From an uncultured Clostridia bacterium (GTDB lineage: Bacteria > Bacillota > Clostridia > Oscillospirales > Oscillospiraceae), in assembly GCA_932222125.1 (NCBI GenBank), contig CAKNZJ010000004.1, positions 1-62,245 of the forward strand: a stretch of DNA of 62,245 nucleotides, read 5' to 3'. The number at the start of each line of letters is the position of its first letter. The first letter of the stretch is position 1. This document shows positions 33,060 to 41,167 of the stretch, one piece after another. The notes below the pieces were generated by a model. That model did not search any database and had not been told where the DNA came from. It saw only the letters and a program-made list of their open reading frames with translations. Both the position numbers and the translations under genes were made by a program.

Positions 33060-33377
33060 GGGAATCCCTCCGATATGATCACGCCCCGGCAGGCTCACCA
33101 CGGCGTATAGTTCCCTCTCCCTCAAACCGACAGCTCCACCAGCCTCTTCTCCGTTGATGGCCCTGTTGGTAAATTGAGGATTATGATACCACAGACAAAC
33201 CAATTTGTCCACCCCATGAGGAGGGCACCGGTTTCGACAGCGTTCTCCCAAACCGGTTTTTGCCACAGAAAAATTTCTTTATCCCCTTGCTTTTTTCCTT
33301 CCCAACCATTACAATGAGAGCAAGTAAAGGCGGCACCGCCGTCCATCCATCACCAAGCAAAAGGAGGCGCTAAACGG

Positions 33378-33665
33378 ATGAGTGAGGAATTCGGCCCCGA
33401 CTTTGTCTCTGTCACTGACGATGAGGGCAATGAATTTGAACTGGAGCATCTGGGCACCCTGGACTATAGCGGTCAGACCTACATGGCGTTTGTCCCTGCG
33501 GACATGGACGAGGAAAACGAGGACTTTGGCCTGATTTTGCTCCGGGTCATAGAGGAAAACGGGGAGCAGCTCTTAGCTGACATTGATGATGAGCAGGAGC
33601 TCAACCAAGTATATGACCAGTTTATGGAGCAGCTCTTCAGCGAAGAAGATGAACTTGGGGAGTGA
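33378..33665 (+). CDS. DUF1292 family protein (YrzB-like)
   Basis: 95 residues, strongly acidic, AAAAGGAGGCGCTAAACG before ATG. The pattern VTDDEGNEFELEHLGTLDYS then GQTYMAFVPADMDEENEDFG, IILRV-type LILLRVIEENGEQLLADIDD is the DUF1292 signature found next to ruvX/mltG or alaS genes in other Firmicutes. The role is unknown. It diverges from the PBP gene and precedes a structured RNA. Confidence 0.85.
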   Translation: MSEEFGPDFVSVTDDEGNEFELEHLGTLDYSGQTYMAFVPADMDEENEDFGLILLRVIEENGEQLLADIDDEQELNQVYDQFMEQLFSEEDELGE

Positions 33666-33711
33666 ATCTCCACATCCTCCCCCTGCCAGGTTTTAACTAC
33701 GTATCTGCCTT

Positions 33712-33927
33712 TGTTAAAACCCACATTGTTTGAACGGGATGCTGACTCGCACGGTGGCTCGCAGGCCTCCCGGCCTTCTGTCCGCAGAAGTGCCGGACGT
33801 TGGAAGCGGTAAAGCCGTGCGGAGGCAACCCACCTGCATGATCGTGCAGGTTTTTAATGGGGGCGGTACGGCCATGGCGGGGGCTTTTATCTTCAGAGCG
33901 GAAGGGTTTGAATCCTTCCGCTTTTTT
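33712..33927 (+). ncRNA. Structured non-coding RNA, possibly 6S RNA
   Basis: About 200 bases between the DUF1292 gene and prsA, with strong structure and no ORF of note. CCGGC-CTTCTG (33770-33780) pairs with CAGAAG-(T)-GCCGG (33785-33796) as a capped terminal stem; GCACGG (33749-33754) pairs with CCGTGC (33815-33820) outside it; ACCTGCA/TGCAGGT (33832-33851) forms a side hairpin in the 3' half. A terminator of its own ends it at 33898-33927. Size, the rod with a large central bubble, the 3' bubble hairpin, and the string GCGGAGGCAACCCACCTG resemble clostridial 6S RNAs, the RNA-polymerase regulator. Without a covariance search identity is provisional; the 5' end is a guess. Confidence 0.5.
33898..33927 (+). 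terminator. Terminator of the structured RNA
   Basis: Stem GCGGAAGG/CCTTCCGC with an 8-base loop followed by six T. It lies before the prsA promoter and belongs to the RNA transcript, as the DUF1292 gene ends more than 230 bases earlier. Confidence 0.85.
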
Positions 33928-34011
33928 ATGTTTCTTTATTAAGCGCTCACCCCTCCCTGTCCTGGTCACGTCGTACAAATTTTAATTTTTATTGAGAATG
34001 ATAATTTCCCC

Positions 34012-34040
34012 TTGCAAGGCTTGCCCCACCGTGGTACAAT
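34012..34040 (+). promoter_or_regulatory. Sigma-A promoter of the prsA-like gene
   Basis: TTGCAA (34012-34017), 17 bases, TACAAT (34035-34040). The start codon follows at 34127, after a leader of about 80 bases. The same hexamer pair is used at smc. Confidence 0.65.
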
Positions 34041-34126
34041 AGTCACATTGCACATCCATGATGTGCTTTTCTTCCATCTATACTTCACTTTGTCAACTTA
34101 TATTGTATTGAGAGGATTGATCTACC

Positions 34127-35659
34127 ATGAGCGCATCCAGAGAGAAAAAGCAGCGCCACACCGGCGGCTTTGACCGGCAGGGCTCGCAGACTGAAAAGGA
34201 ACAAGCTGCCCACAAGCGCAAGGTCTACGGCTACACCGCCATCGGCGTGGTCGTGGTAATTTTGGTGGCTGCGCTGTTGATCTGGAACTCCCGCATTTTC
34301 CAACGTCGAGCCGTAGCCGCTACCATCGGTGGGGAGACCATCACAGTGGCCGAGTTGAGCTACTATTACCAGAACGCCCGAATGATATACACTTACGGCA
34401 CGCTGGACACCACCCTGTCCGATGCTGAGCAGCTCTACAACGAGGAAGAAGGAGTCACCTATCGGGACTTCTTCCTGGAGACCGCTTTGGAAGAAGCACA
34501 GTCCCAGATGGTGCTGTACAAAGCTGCCCTGGAGGCTGGTTACTCCTTGGATGATGTTCAGGATCAGTTGAAAGAGAGCATCTCCTCCATGCGTCTTGCC
34601 GCCGCCCGGCAGCGTATGAGCTATGCCTCCTATATCCGGGCCGTATACGGTCCCTATATGACTGTCTCTCTCTTTGAGAAAATTGCGGCTAAAGACCTGC
34701 TGATCAATCAATATTCCAGCGATCGCTCTGAAGAGCTGTCTGACTCCTATACCCAGGATGACCTGGATGCCTATTACAAGGAACACAGCGAAACATTGGA
34801 CACCTTTGAGTACTCCCATCTTTACTTCCCTATTGAGACGGTAGACACCACGGATGAGGATGGCAATCCCTTGGATGAGGACGCTGTTACCCAGGCAAAA
34901 GAAGAGGCCAAGGCCGCAGCCCATACTGCCGCTGAGAAGGCCCAGAAAGCCTTTAATGACGGCTCCACTGTGGCGGAACTCATTGCAGAGTACACTCCTT
35001 CCAACTCCAGCGACCACACCAGCGCTGTGGGCAGCTCCGGTATCAGCAGCTCCTTCCAGGAAGAGCTGCTTAAGTTGGAAAAGGGTCAGTCCGCCCTTGT
35101 GGATGATGACAATGGCACCTACCTTATCATTCTTCACGAGCGCACCTTGACAGAGGAGCCTACCGCAAACGTCCGCCACATTCTGGTCAAAGCTGAAACC
35201 ACCCAAGATGAGGACGGCAACCCTATAGCCCCCACCGATGAGGCCTGGGCCGCCGCAAAGGAAAAGGCAGAGTCCATCCAAGCCGAATATGAGGCTGGCG
35301 AGCAGACAGAGGATGCCTTTGCCGCCCTAGCCAATCAGTATTCTGATGACGGCGGTTCCAACACCAGTGGCGGACTGTACGAAAACGCCCATGGCCTTGT
35401 TTCGGAATTTGAAGAGTGGATGTTCGACAGCAGCCGTACCAGCGGTGATGTTGGCCTTGTTCAGCACGTTGCCGGCGAAAATGACACCAACAAGTATTGG
35501 GGCTACCATCTGATCTATTATGTAAGCAACGGTGAGTTCACATGGCAGGTTAATGCCCGCAGTACCCTGACTAAGGAAGCAATGGATAGCTGGGCTGATG
35601 ACCTAACGGAGGGAATTGAGTCCACTCTGTCCGATGGGGCCAAATATCTGGGCAACTGA
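34127..35659 (+). CDS. Membrane-anchored PrsA/SurA-type foldase (PpiC parvulin domain)
   Basis: 510 residues, TTGAGAGGATTGATCTACC before ATG. A basic cytoplasmic tail precedes one uncleaved helix (GYTAIGVVVVILVAALLIWN); there is no lipobox, unlike classical PrsA. A SurA-N-like chaperone region comes next (VAATIGGETITVAELSYYYQ), then a first degenerate and a second clear parvulin core (VRHILVKAETTQDEDG, FAALANQYSDDGGSNTSGGL, the YENAHGLVSEFEEWMF strand and YHLIYYV). It probably folds exported proteins outside the membrane. Followed by a 16-bp hairpin terminator. Confidence 0.85.
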   Translation: MSASREKKQRHTGGFDRQGSQTEKEQAAHKRKVYGYTAIGVVVVILVAALLIWNSRIFQRRAVAATIGGETITVAELSYYYQNARMIYTYGTLDTTLSDAEQLYNEEEGVTYRDFFLETALEEAQSQMVLYKAALEAGYSLDDVQDQLKESISSMRLAAARQRMSYASYIRAVYGPYMTVSLFEKIAAKDLLINQYSSDRSEELSDSYTQDDLDAYYKEHSETLDTFEYSHLYFPIETVDTTDEDGNPLDEDAVTQAKEEAKAAAHTAAEKAQKAFNDGSTVAELIAEYTPSNSSDHTSAVGSSGISSSFQEELLKLEKGQSALVDDDNGTYLIILHERTLTEEPTANVRHILVKAETTQDEDGNPIAPTDEAWAAAKEKAESIQAEYEAGEQTEDAFAALANQYSDDGGSNTSGGLYENAHGLVSEFEEWMFDSSRTSGDVGLVQHVAGENDTNKYWGYHLIYYVSNGEFTWQVNARSTLTKEAMDSWADDLTEGIESTLSDGAKYLGN

Positions 35660-35716
35660 GTACTTCCACCATATAAAAAGAGCGGCTTGATTTAAGGGCC
35701 ATTTTGTGAAAAAACT

Positions 35717-35754
35717 AATGCCCGCTGAAAAGTATTTGCTTTTCAGCGGGCATT
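35717..35754 (+). terminator. Terminator of the prsA-like gene
   Basis: A perfect 16-bp stem (AATGCCCGCTGAAAAG and its complement) with loop TATTTG, preceded by an A-run and followed by GCTTTA. It lies about 60 bases after the prsA stop. Confidence 0.8.
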
Positions 35755-35800
35755 GCTTTATCGTGAACTGATTAACAAATCGGCATTTGAAGAGATAATT

Positions 35801-35938
35801 ATGACAAGGAAATTTATAGAAAATGATCTAACTACTGTTATAAAAATATGGTTTGATACCAATACCAAAGCACATAACTTCATACCAAAAGAATATTGGA
35901 GAGACAACTATACAATAGTAAGAGAAATGTTGCCATAA
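35801..35938 (+). pseudogene. Truncated GNAT acetyltransferase remnant
   Basis: 45 codons from an ATG with only GAAGAG upstream, encoding MTRKFIENDLTTVIKIWFDT and then a HNFIPKEYWRDNYTIVREML-type region, the N-terminus of a GNAT N-acetyltransferase. The frame ends with TAA where a family member would continue for another 100 residues (KAEVYVYE-type strand). The surrounding 380 bases are far more AT-rich than the neighbours, suggesting a transferred gene that has been cut down. A 24-bp perfect hairpin follows 30 bases later. Confidence 0.6.
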
Positions 35939-35968
35939 TTGGAGTAAATAAAGAAGTTCCAGTTTATC

Positions 35969-36019
35969 GCTCCACCCCACTATGACACTTTCTCTGAAAG
36001 TGTCATAGTGGGGTGGAGC
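35969..36019. repeat. 24-bp perfect inverted repeat with 3-base loop
   Basis: Positions 35969-35992 and 35996-36019 are exact complements around TCT. The stem runs from GCTCCACCCCACTATG to its mirror. No T-run follows, and the sequence is in no gene, so it is not a standard terminator. It may be a REP-type palindrome or small mobile unit inserted at the GNAT remnant. Confidence 0.7.
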
Positions 36020-36126
36020 AGAATAAAAAGGGCAAGGCAAACCACGGTGATCTATCTTGCCCCTAACTTTTTTGTGACCTGTCACCCTTCAGCCCACTCT
36101 TTTCTTGCCTATCTTATCCACTCCGG

Positions 36127-36690
36127 TCACCCCTGGATCCTGATCTGTCGGAACCACTTCTCTATCCGTTGAGCAGCTAACGCTCCCACCAAACCGCACA
36201 CTGTGCCCACGACCGCTGCGACCAATACATCGCTGGGAAAGTGAACGCCCACATACAGTCGGGAAAATCCCATCAAAATCGCTGCTGACAAGGCCAATGC
36301 TTTGGCCCACTTCTGAGGCATGGCCACATACAGCGCCACGCCAAAGGCAAATGCAGCGCAGGTATGTCCAGATGGAAAAGAGTGGGGGTCAGCCTCCGCA
36401 ATCAATGCAGCAAAATCCTCCATCACCACCCAAGGTCTGGAACGGGCGATCAGCGGTTTAAGGACAATGTTTGTGGCTACCAGACCCATTAGCATAGCGA
36501 TCAGGGCCGATAGCCCGGCTCTGCGTGTGCTCCGAAACAACAGCAGTGCCAGCGTCACTAAAATAAATAGCATCCCCCCATTTCCAAGCTGGGTATAAAA
36601 GGAAAAGATTGCGTCTAACACAGGGAAACGCAGATGTTCTGCAATCCATACCAGCACCCTCTCATCCAGTCCCTGTATTATCTCTACCAT
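36127..36690 (-). CDS. PAP2-family membrane phosphatase
   Basis: 187 residues with about five helices; GGGAGGAGGAGCATC before ATG. The three phosphatase motifs are visible: KPLIARSRP, the core PHSFPSGHTCAAFAF, and SRLYVGVHFPSDVL. Such enzymes dephosphorylate undecaprenyl pyrophosphate or phosphatidyl-type lipids at the outer membrane face; recycling the lipid carrier for the wall polymers made nearby would fit, but the substrate is inferred. It diverges from the csaB-fusion gene. Confidence 0.87.
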   Translation of the reverse strand: MVEIIQGLDERVLVWIAEHLRFPVLDAIFSFYTQLGNGGMLFILVTLALLLFRSTRRAGLSALIAMLMGLVATNIVLKPLIARSRPWVVMEDFAALIAEADPHSFPSGHTCAAFAFGVALYVAMPQKWAKALALSAAILMGFSRLYVGVHFPSDVLVAAVVGTVCGLVGALAAQRIEKWFRQIRIQG

Positions 36691-36705
36691 GATGCTCCTC
36701 CTCCC

Positions 36706-36734
36706 TTGACCAGATTGACAAACCTATGTATAAT
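36706..36734 (+). promoter_or_regulatory. Sigma-A promoter of the GT-CsaB gene
   Basis: TTGACC (36706-36711), 17 bases, TATAAT (36729-36734), close to consensus. The first start codon is at 36936, so the transcript has a leader of about 190 bases, in which I see no riboswitch or T-box. Confidence 0.7.
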
Positions 36735-36935
36735 GATAAGGTAATAATTCATCCGCCTCATAAGCTGCTGTTTGGTTTATGTTGGCGGCCAATCTATCTC
36801 AACTTCTGCGAAATCCGTTGAAACCGGTCGTCTCCACCCCATGTGACCCTTTGTGCACAGGCAGTTTGATATCCATCTGTCATCCATCATTTTAGCTGAT
36901 TTCTTGCTCTAAGGCAAGTGTTTTCGGAGGTCCTT

Positions 36936-39167
36936 ATGAAAGTGATTCATCTCATCAGCGGGGGAGACACCGGTGGCGCCAAAACCCACGTTCACTCCCT
37001 GCTCCAGGGACTGAACCAACATATCCAGGCAGATATGGTCTGCTTCGCTGACGGACCCTTTGTCCAGGAAGCCCGGGTCCTTGGCATCCAAGTAGAGGTG
37101 ATTCCAAGCAGAAATCCCTTTGCTGCCCTCAAGCTGCTGAGGGGCAAAATCCGTCAGGAAGGCTACGATCTTATCCACTGCCATGGCGCCCGGGGCAACC
37201 TGATGGGCGCTATGCTCAGGCGAGCTACCGGCCTGCCGGTTGTCACCACCGTCCACAGTGATCCCAGACTGGACTATATGGGCCGTCCCCTCTCCCGTTT
37301 GATCTTTGGCTCCGCCAACGCCTGGGCTCTGCGCAGCATCCCATACCACATCGGAGTGTCCGACGCCATGGTGGATCTGCTCATTGACCGCGGTTTTGAT
37401 CCCCAGCGGGCTTTCCCCATTTACAACGGCATCTCCTTTGCCCCGGTTCATCCCCAGTTAGACCGCTCCTCCTTTTTGAGCTCCCTGGGGGTGTGTTGGC
37501 CGGAGGACTGCGTCCTTGTGGGCATCGCTGCCCGACTCAATCCCGTCAAAAACATCAGCACCCTTCTGCGTGGCTTTGCCATCGCCTACCAGGAGAATCC
37601 AAAACTGCGGCTCATTATCGCCGGAGATGGACAGGAGGAGGGAGCTCTTCACCATCTGGCCCAGGATCTGGGTATAGAGGAGCAAGTGTGTTTTGCCGGG
37701 TGGCTGGCTGACACGAGCAGTTTCTACCACGCCCTGGACATTAACACACTTACCTCGCTGTCCGAAACCTTTCCCTATGCCCTTACAGAGGGGAGCCGGT
37801 TTGCCCTGCCCACTGTGGCCACCCGGGTGGGCGGCATTCCCTATCTCATCGACCACGGTGTCAATGGCTTCCTCTTTCAGCCTCAAGATCATCAGGCGCT
37901 GGGCCGCCACCTAGCCGCCCTGGCTGCCGACCCAGATCTGCGCCACCGCCTGGGAGCCAGGCTGCTGGACAAAGCTCGTGAACACTACTCCATCGAGGTC
38001 ACCATACAGCGCCAACTGGATCTCTACCGCACCATCCTCCGGCGACACTGCCGCCCACAGAATGGCCGGGACGGAGTGGTTATCTGCGGCGCCTATGGTC
38101 AAAATAATGCCGGCGATGAGGCGGTGCTCAAAGCCCTATTGTCCGAGATGCGCACCATTGATCCGGATATGCCCTTGTGGGTCATGACCCGCAAGCCCAA
38201 ACAGACTAAACTGAACTATCGCACCGGAGCCGTGTATACCTTCAATATTCCAGGCTTCTGCCGCCGCATGGCCCGGAGCAAACTGTATGTCAACGGAGGT
38301 GGCTCCCTGATTCAGGATGTCACCAGCCGCCGTTCCCTATGGTTTTACCTGTTCACTCTAACCGCCGCCCGGCGGATGGGGTGTCGAGTCATTATGTATG
38401 GCTGTGGCATTGGCCCCGTCAGCTCCCGGGGAAGCCAGAGACGAGCGGCCAGAGTGATCAACCGCAATGTGGATACCATTACCCTTCGGGACAGCGCCTC
38501 TATGGATGTTCTAAAGGACATGAAGGTGAACGGGCCTGAATTGGTTCTGGCTGCCGATCCCGCCGTCATCCTTCCCTCCGCCTCCCCGGAGGTGGCCGAT
38601 GCCCTTCTGGAACATGTGGGACTGCGGCCGGGGAATGGACAAAAATATCTGGGCATCACCGTCCGGCCATGGCCCGGCTTTGAAGATAAAATCCCTGTAT
38701 TTGCCGCCGCCGCTGACTATGCCTATCAAACTTACGGCCTAATCCCCGTATTTATTCCCATTGAAGAGCATCTGGATACTGTCGCCGGTCAGCAGGTAGC
38801 CAAAGCCATCCAAACAGCTCCTTATGCCATCCTGCCTCCATGCGCCTGCACAGAGCACGCCATTGCCCTATTCTCACGCATGGACATCGTACTGTCCATG
38901 CGCCTGCACGCGCTGATCTTTGCCGCAGGCCATGGCGTTCCCCTGATCGGAGCTGTATATGACCCAAAGGTCAGCTCATTTCTGGAAGCCGTAGACCAAC
39001 ACCTGTATGCCCCTCTCCACCAGCTCACTCTTCCCCTGCTTCAGCAGCTTTTAGACCAGGCTGTAGCTCTGGGACAAGATCACCCTGCTCTGGAGGAAAA
39101 AGCAGCCCGACTCATCCGCCTGGAACAAAACAACAGCATCTCTGTCCGCAAGCTGCTGGCAGATTGA
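36936..39167 (+). CDS. Fused GT4 glycosyltransferase and CsaB polysaccharide pyruvyl transferase
   Basis: 743 residues; the ATG at 36936 follows TTCGGAGGTCCTT. Residues about 1-370 are a GT4 transferase: VIHLISGGDTGGAKTHVHSL, ICHCHGARGNLMGAM-like IHCHGARGNLMGAM, YNGISFAPVH, AARLNPVKNISTLLRGF and SLSETFPYALTEG. Residues about 375-743 are a CsaB domain (ICGAYGQNNAGDEAVLKALL, GGGSLIQDVTSRRS, RLHALIFAAGHGVPLIG). CsaB puts pyruvate on secondary wall polysaccharide, the anchor for SLH-domain surface proteins. The join is in frame with no stop. A further glycosyltransferase gene follows, overlapping nothing but only 11 bases away. Confidence 0.9.
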   Translation: MKVIHLISGGDTGGAKTHVHSLLQGLNQHIQADMVCFADGPFVQEARVLGIQVEVIPSRNPFAALKLLRGKIRQEGYDLIHCHGARGNLMGAMLRRATGLPVVTTVHSDPRLDYMGRPLSRLIFGSANAWALRSIPYHIGVSDAMVDLLIDRGFDPQRAFPIYNGISFAPVHPQLDRSSFLSSLGVCWPEDCVLVGIAARLNPVKNISTLLRGFAIAYQENPKLRLIIAGDGQEEGALHHLAQDLGIEEQVCFAGWLADTSSFYHALDINTLTSLSETFPYALTEGSRFALPTVATRVGGIPYLIDHGVNGFLFQPQDHQALGRHLAALAADPDLRHRLGARLLDKAREHYSIEVTIQRQLDLYRTILRRHCRPQNGRDGVVICGAYGQNNAGDEAVLKALLSEMRTIDPDMPLWVMTRKPKQTKLNYRTGAVYTFNIPGFCRRMARSKLYVNGGGSLIQDVTSRRSLWFYLFTLTAARRMGCRVIMYGCGIGPVSSRGSQRRAARVINRNVDTITLRDSASMDVLKDMKVNGPELVLAADPAVILPSASPEVADALLEHVGLRPGNGQKYLGITVRPWPGFEDKIPVFAAAADYAYQTYGLIPVFIPIEEHLDTVAGQQVAKAIQTAPYAILPPCACTEHAIALFSRMDIVLSMRLHALIFAAGHGVPLIGAVYDPKVSSFLEAVDQHLYAPLHQLTLPLLQQLLDQAVALGQDHPALEEKAARLIRLEQNNSISVRKLLAD

Positions 39168-39178
39168 AGGAGGACCCC

Positions 39179-40255
39179 ATGAAGCAAATCCTCTGCCTCT
39201 CCCACTCCCCTTGGCAGGCGCGCCCCAACCGCACTCAGCAACTGCTCACCCGTCTTTCCGATGCGCAGATTCTCTTCTTTGAGCCCGCTCCCCCTCGGGA
39301 CTGTTCCATGCCGCAGCAGGGACGGCGGATGCGCCCCCATATCTGGGTATACACACTTCCCACTCCCCTCCCCACATTCCGGGACCACCCCTTGCTTCAA
39401 AAGCGCCGGCTGGACAAGATCACCGGCTTTATTCAACAGACGATGGAAAAACACGGTATGCGAGAGCCGGTACTTTGGTGCTCCGCTCCCAATCAGTCTA
39501 TCTTTTTAGACAGGCTGGCCTATCGAGGCCTGGTATATGACTGTCACTACTTCTGGAATGAGAACTTCCTGGAGCAGGAAAGTGATCTGACTTGTCACGC
39601 CGAGGTAGTGTTCGCCGCCTCCCCCGGCCTTGCCCAGCGGCTGGCCCCCTGTAATGACAATATTGTCCTATTACCCAATGGGGTGAATCCCCTGCTTTTC
39701 TCCCAGGAAGCGCTCACACTGCCCTCGGCGCTGGCCGCTTTAAAGGGCCCTGTGCTGGGGAGAGTGGGCGACCTCACCAGCCAGGTGGATCTTGGGCCGC
39801 TGATTTACGCCGCTCAACACCGCCTAGAGTGGCAGTTTGTCCTTATAGGACGGTATACCAAGCCTATCGCCGTCCAACTGTCTCCCTTTGAAAATGTTCA
39901 CCTTTTGGGGGGAATAAACGCCCTGGATGTTCCTGACTATCTCTGTGGCTGCGATGTGCTGTTTGATCTGCTTCAACGAGACCGACCAGGCTCTGACGTG
40001 GTCTCCTCCCGCATCTATGAGTACCTGGCCTCTGGAAAGCCCATCGCTGTCATGGCCGATCCCCGGCTCCCCGAATCCTTCCCCGACGTGATTGAGACGG
40101 CCTACGATAATTACGGCTTCTTGCGGCGCTGCCGCCGGGCCCTGGAGGAGGGGCCCTCCAAGGCCGGTCTGAGGCGGGAGTACGCCAACCAGGCCGCCTG
40201 GAGCAGCCGGGCTGAGACAGTAGCCTCCATCCTAACAGGAACCGGGCTATTCTGA
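39179..40255 (+). CDS. Glycosyltransferase, TuaH-like
   Basis: 358 residues; the ATG at 39179 follows AAGGAGGACCCC (the TTG at 39164 overlaps that ribosome site). The fold is GT-B: start KQILCLSHSPWQARPNRTQQ, the VYDCHYFWNENFLEQESDL loop, LLPNGVNPLLF, VLIGRYTKPIAVQL, and the donor-binding SRIYEYLASGKPIAVMADPR. It resembles TuaH of teichuronic acid synthesis, which is annotated by family only. Eleven bases after the csaB fusion, so likely works on the same polysaccharide. Confidence 0.82.
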   Translation: MKQILCLSHSPWQARPNRTQQLLTRLSDAQILFFEPAPPRDCSMPQQGRRMRPHIWVYTLPTPLPTFRDHPLLQKRRLDKITGFIQQTMEKHGMREPVLWCSAPNQSIFLDRLAYRGLVYDCHYFWNENFLEQESDLTCHAEVVFAASPGLAQRLAPCNDNIVLLPNGVNPLLFSQEALTLPSALAALKGPVLGRVGDLTSQVDLGPLIYAAQHRLEWQFVLIGRYTKPIAVQLSPFENVHLLGGINALDVPDYLCGCDVLFDLLQRDRPGSDVVSSRIYEYLASGKPIAVMADPRLPESFPDVIETAYDNYGFLRRCRRALEEGPSKAGLRREYANQAAWSSRAETVASILTGTGLF

Positions 40256-40348
40256 GCTGTTTGGGGCAATCCAGACATAATTTTAGCCACCAATAGCCCC
40301 CAGACATTCTATAAGATTGTATAAGCCTACGAAAATGGCCTTGCCCCC

Positions 40349-40377
40349 TTGATTTGACCTCTTTTTCCCGATAAAAT
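40349..40377 (+). promoter_or_regulatory. Promoter of the purine operon
   Basis: TTGATT (40349-40354), 17 bases, TAAAAT (40372-40377). It predicts a start near 40384, giving purE a leader of about 168 bases that contains a small ORF and an attenuator-like hairpin. No PurBox or purine-riboswitch aptamer could be recognised upstream. Confidence 0.5.
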
Positions 40378-40408
40378 GGAAACCAATCAGGAAGTTGAGG
40401 TGCTGACT

Positions 40409-40483
40409 ATGAACTGTCCCACCCATATCCTTTTGACTGTTTGGATGTGCCAGGGTCTTATTGCGCCCTCCTTCTTCCACTGA
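40409..40483 (+). CDS. Possible 24-residue leader peptide in the purE leader
   Basis: ATG with GAGGTG about 9 bases upstream, then 24 codons to TGA encoding MNCPTHILLTVWMCQGLIAP and SFFH. It ends 6 bases before the hairpin at 40490-40519. The placement between promoter and attenuator is like that of a leader peptide, but there is no run of regulatory codons, so translation is only a possibility. Confidence 0.3.
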   Translation: MNCPTHILLTVWMCQGLIAPSFFH

Positions 40484-40489
40484 CCCAGA

Positions 40490-40530
40490 ACAGGCTGACT
40501 GCCCCCGCAGCCAGCCTGTATTGTTTTTAT
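40490..40530 (+). terminator. Attenuator-like terminator before purE
   Basis: ACAGGCTGACTGC (40490-40502) pairs with GCAGCCAGCCTGT (40507-40519), 13 bp with one mismatch, around a 4-base loop, followed by ATTGTTTTTATTG. It sits only 32 bases before the purE ATG, so read-through must be controlled for the operon to be made; a regulator or upstream leader ORF could decide this. Confidence 0.6.
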
Positions 40531-40551
40531 TGTAAGAAAGGAGCATCCTCC

Positions 40552-41046
40552 ATGAAAAAAGTTGCCGTCATTATGGGCTCTGACTCCGATTGGCCGGTGG
40601 TCAAAGAAGCCTGTACCCAACTCCAGCAGTTTGGCATCCCCTATGAAGCCCACATTATGAGCGCACACCGCACACCCGGCTCAGCGGCGGAGTTTGCAAA
40701 AAATGCCCGGCAGAATGGTTTTGGCGTGCTCATCTGTGCCGCCGGCATGGCTGCCCATCTGGCCGGCACCTTTGCCGGCAACTCCACCCTTCCCGTCATC
40801 GGTATCCCACTCAAGGGCGGGGCGGCGGATGGACTGGACGCTTTGCTGGCCACTGTCCAGATGCCCAGCGGCATCCCCGTGGCTACTGTGGCCCTCAACG
40901 GAGCCAAAAACGCCGCCGTACTGGCCGCCCAGATATTGGCCGTGTCCGACAGTGATTTGACCGGTAAGCTGGATGAGACCCGGAGCAGAATGGCTGCGCA
41001 AATTGCGGAAAAAGAGGCCAAGTTGCAGGCGGAGCTGGCACATTAA
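40552..41046 (+). CDS. purE: 5-(carboxyamino)imidazole ribonucleotide mutase (class I PurE)
   Basis: 164 residues; ATG at 40552 with AAGAAAGGAGCATCCTCC upstream. The family core is complete: VAVIMGSDSDWPVVKEACTQ, PYEAHIMSAHRTPG, VLICAAGMAAHLAGTFAGNS and PVIGIPLKGGAADGLDALLA. It converts N5-CAIR to CAIR in purine synthesis. There is no purK nearby, so it may use another source of N5-CAIR or be of the AIR-carboxylase type; class I sequence features favour the mutase. First gene of the eight-gene operon. Confidence 0.95.
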   Translation: MKKVAVIMGSDSDWPVVKEACTQLQQFGIPYEAHIMSAHRTPGSAAEFAKNARQNGFGVLICAAGMAAHLAGTFAGNSTLPVIGIPLKGGAADGLDALLATVQMPSGIPVATVALNGAKNAAVLAAQILAVSDSDLTGKLDETRSRMAAQIAEKEAKLQAELAH

Positions 41047-41167
41047 ATACCGGCCCGGCTTTTGCCGTGTTATTTGAGTCTATCCGCTTCTATCCTGTTC
41101 TGAAGCGAAATATATCCAGCTGATTTTACAAATGCTGTAATATATTGATTGAGGAGGACGTACTACC

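Noticed and set aside
33666..33800. SRP RNA or RNase P RNA in the gap before prsA
   Set aside because: The conserved SRP loop and RNase P P4/GAAAGTCC-type elements are absent.
40256..40551. Purine (guanine/adenine) riboswitch before purE
   Set aside because: The conserved three-way junction strings and terminal-loop pairs could not be found on the plus strand; the ATAAGATTGTATAAGCC patch is only superficially similar.
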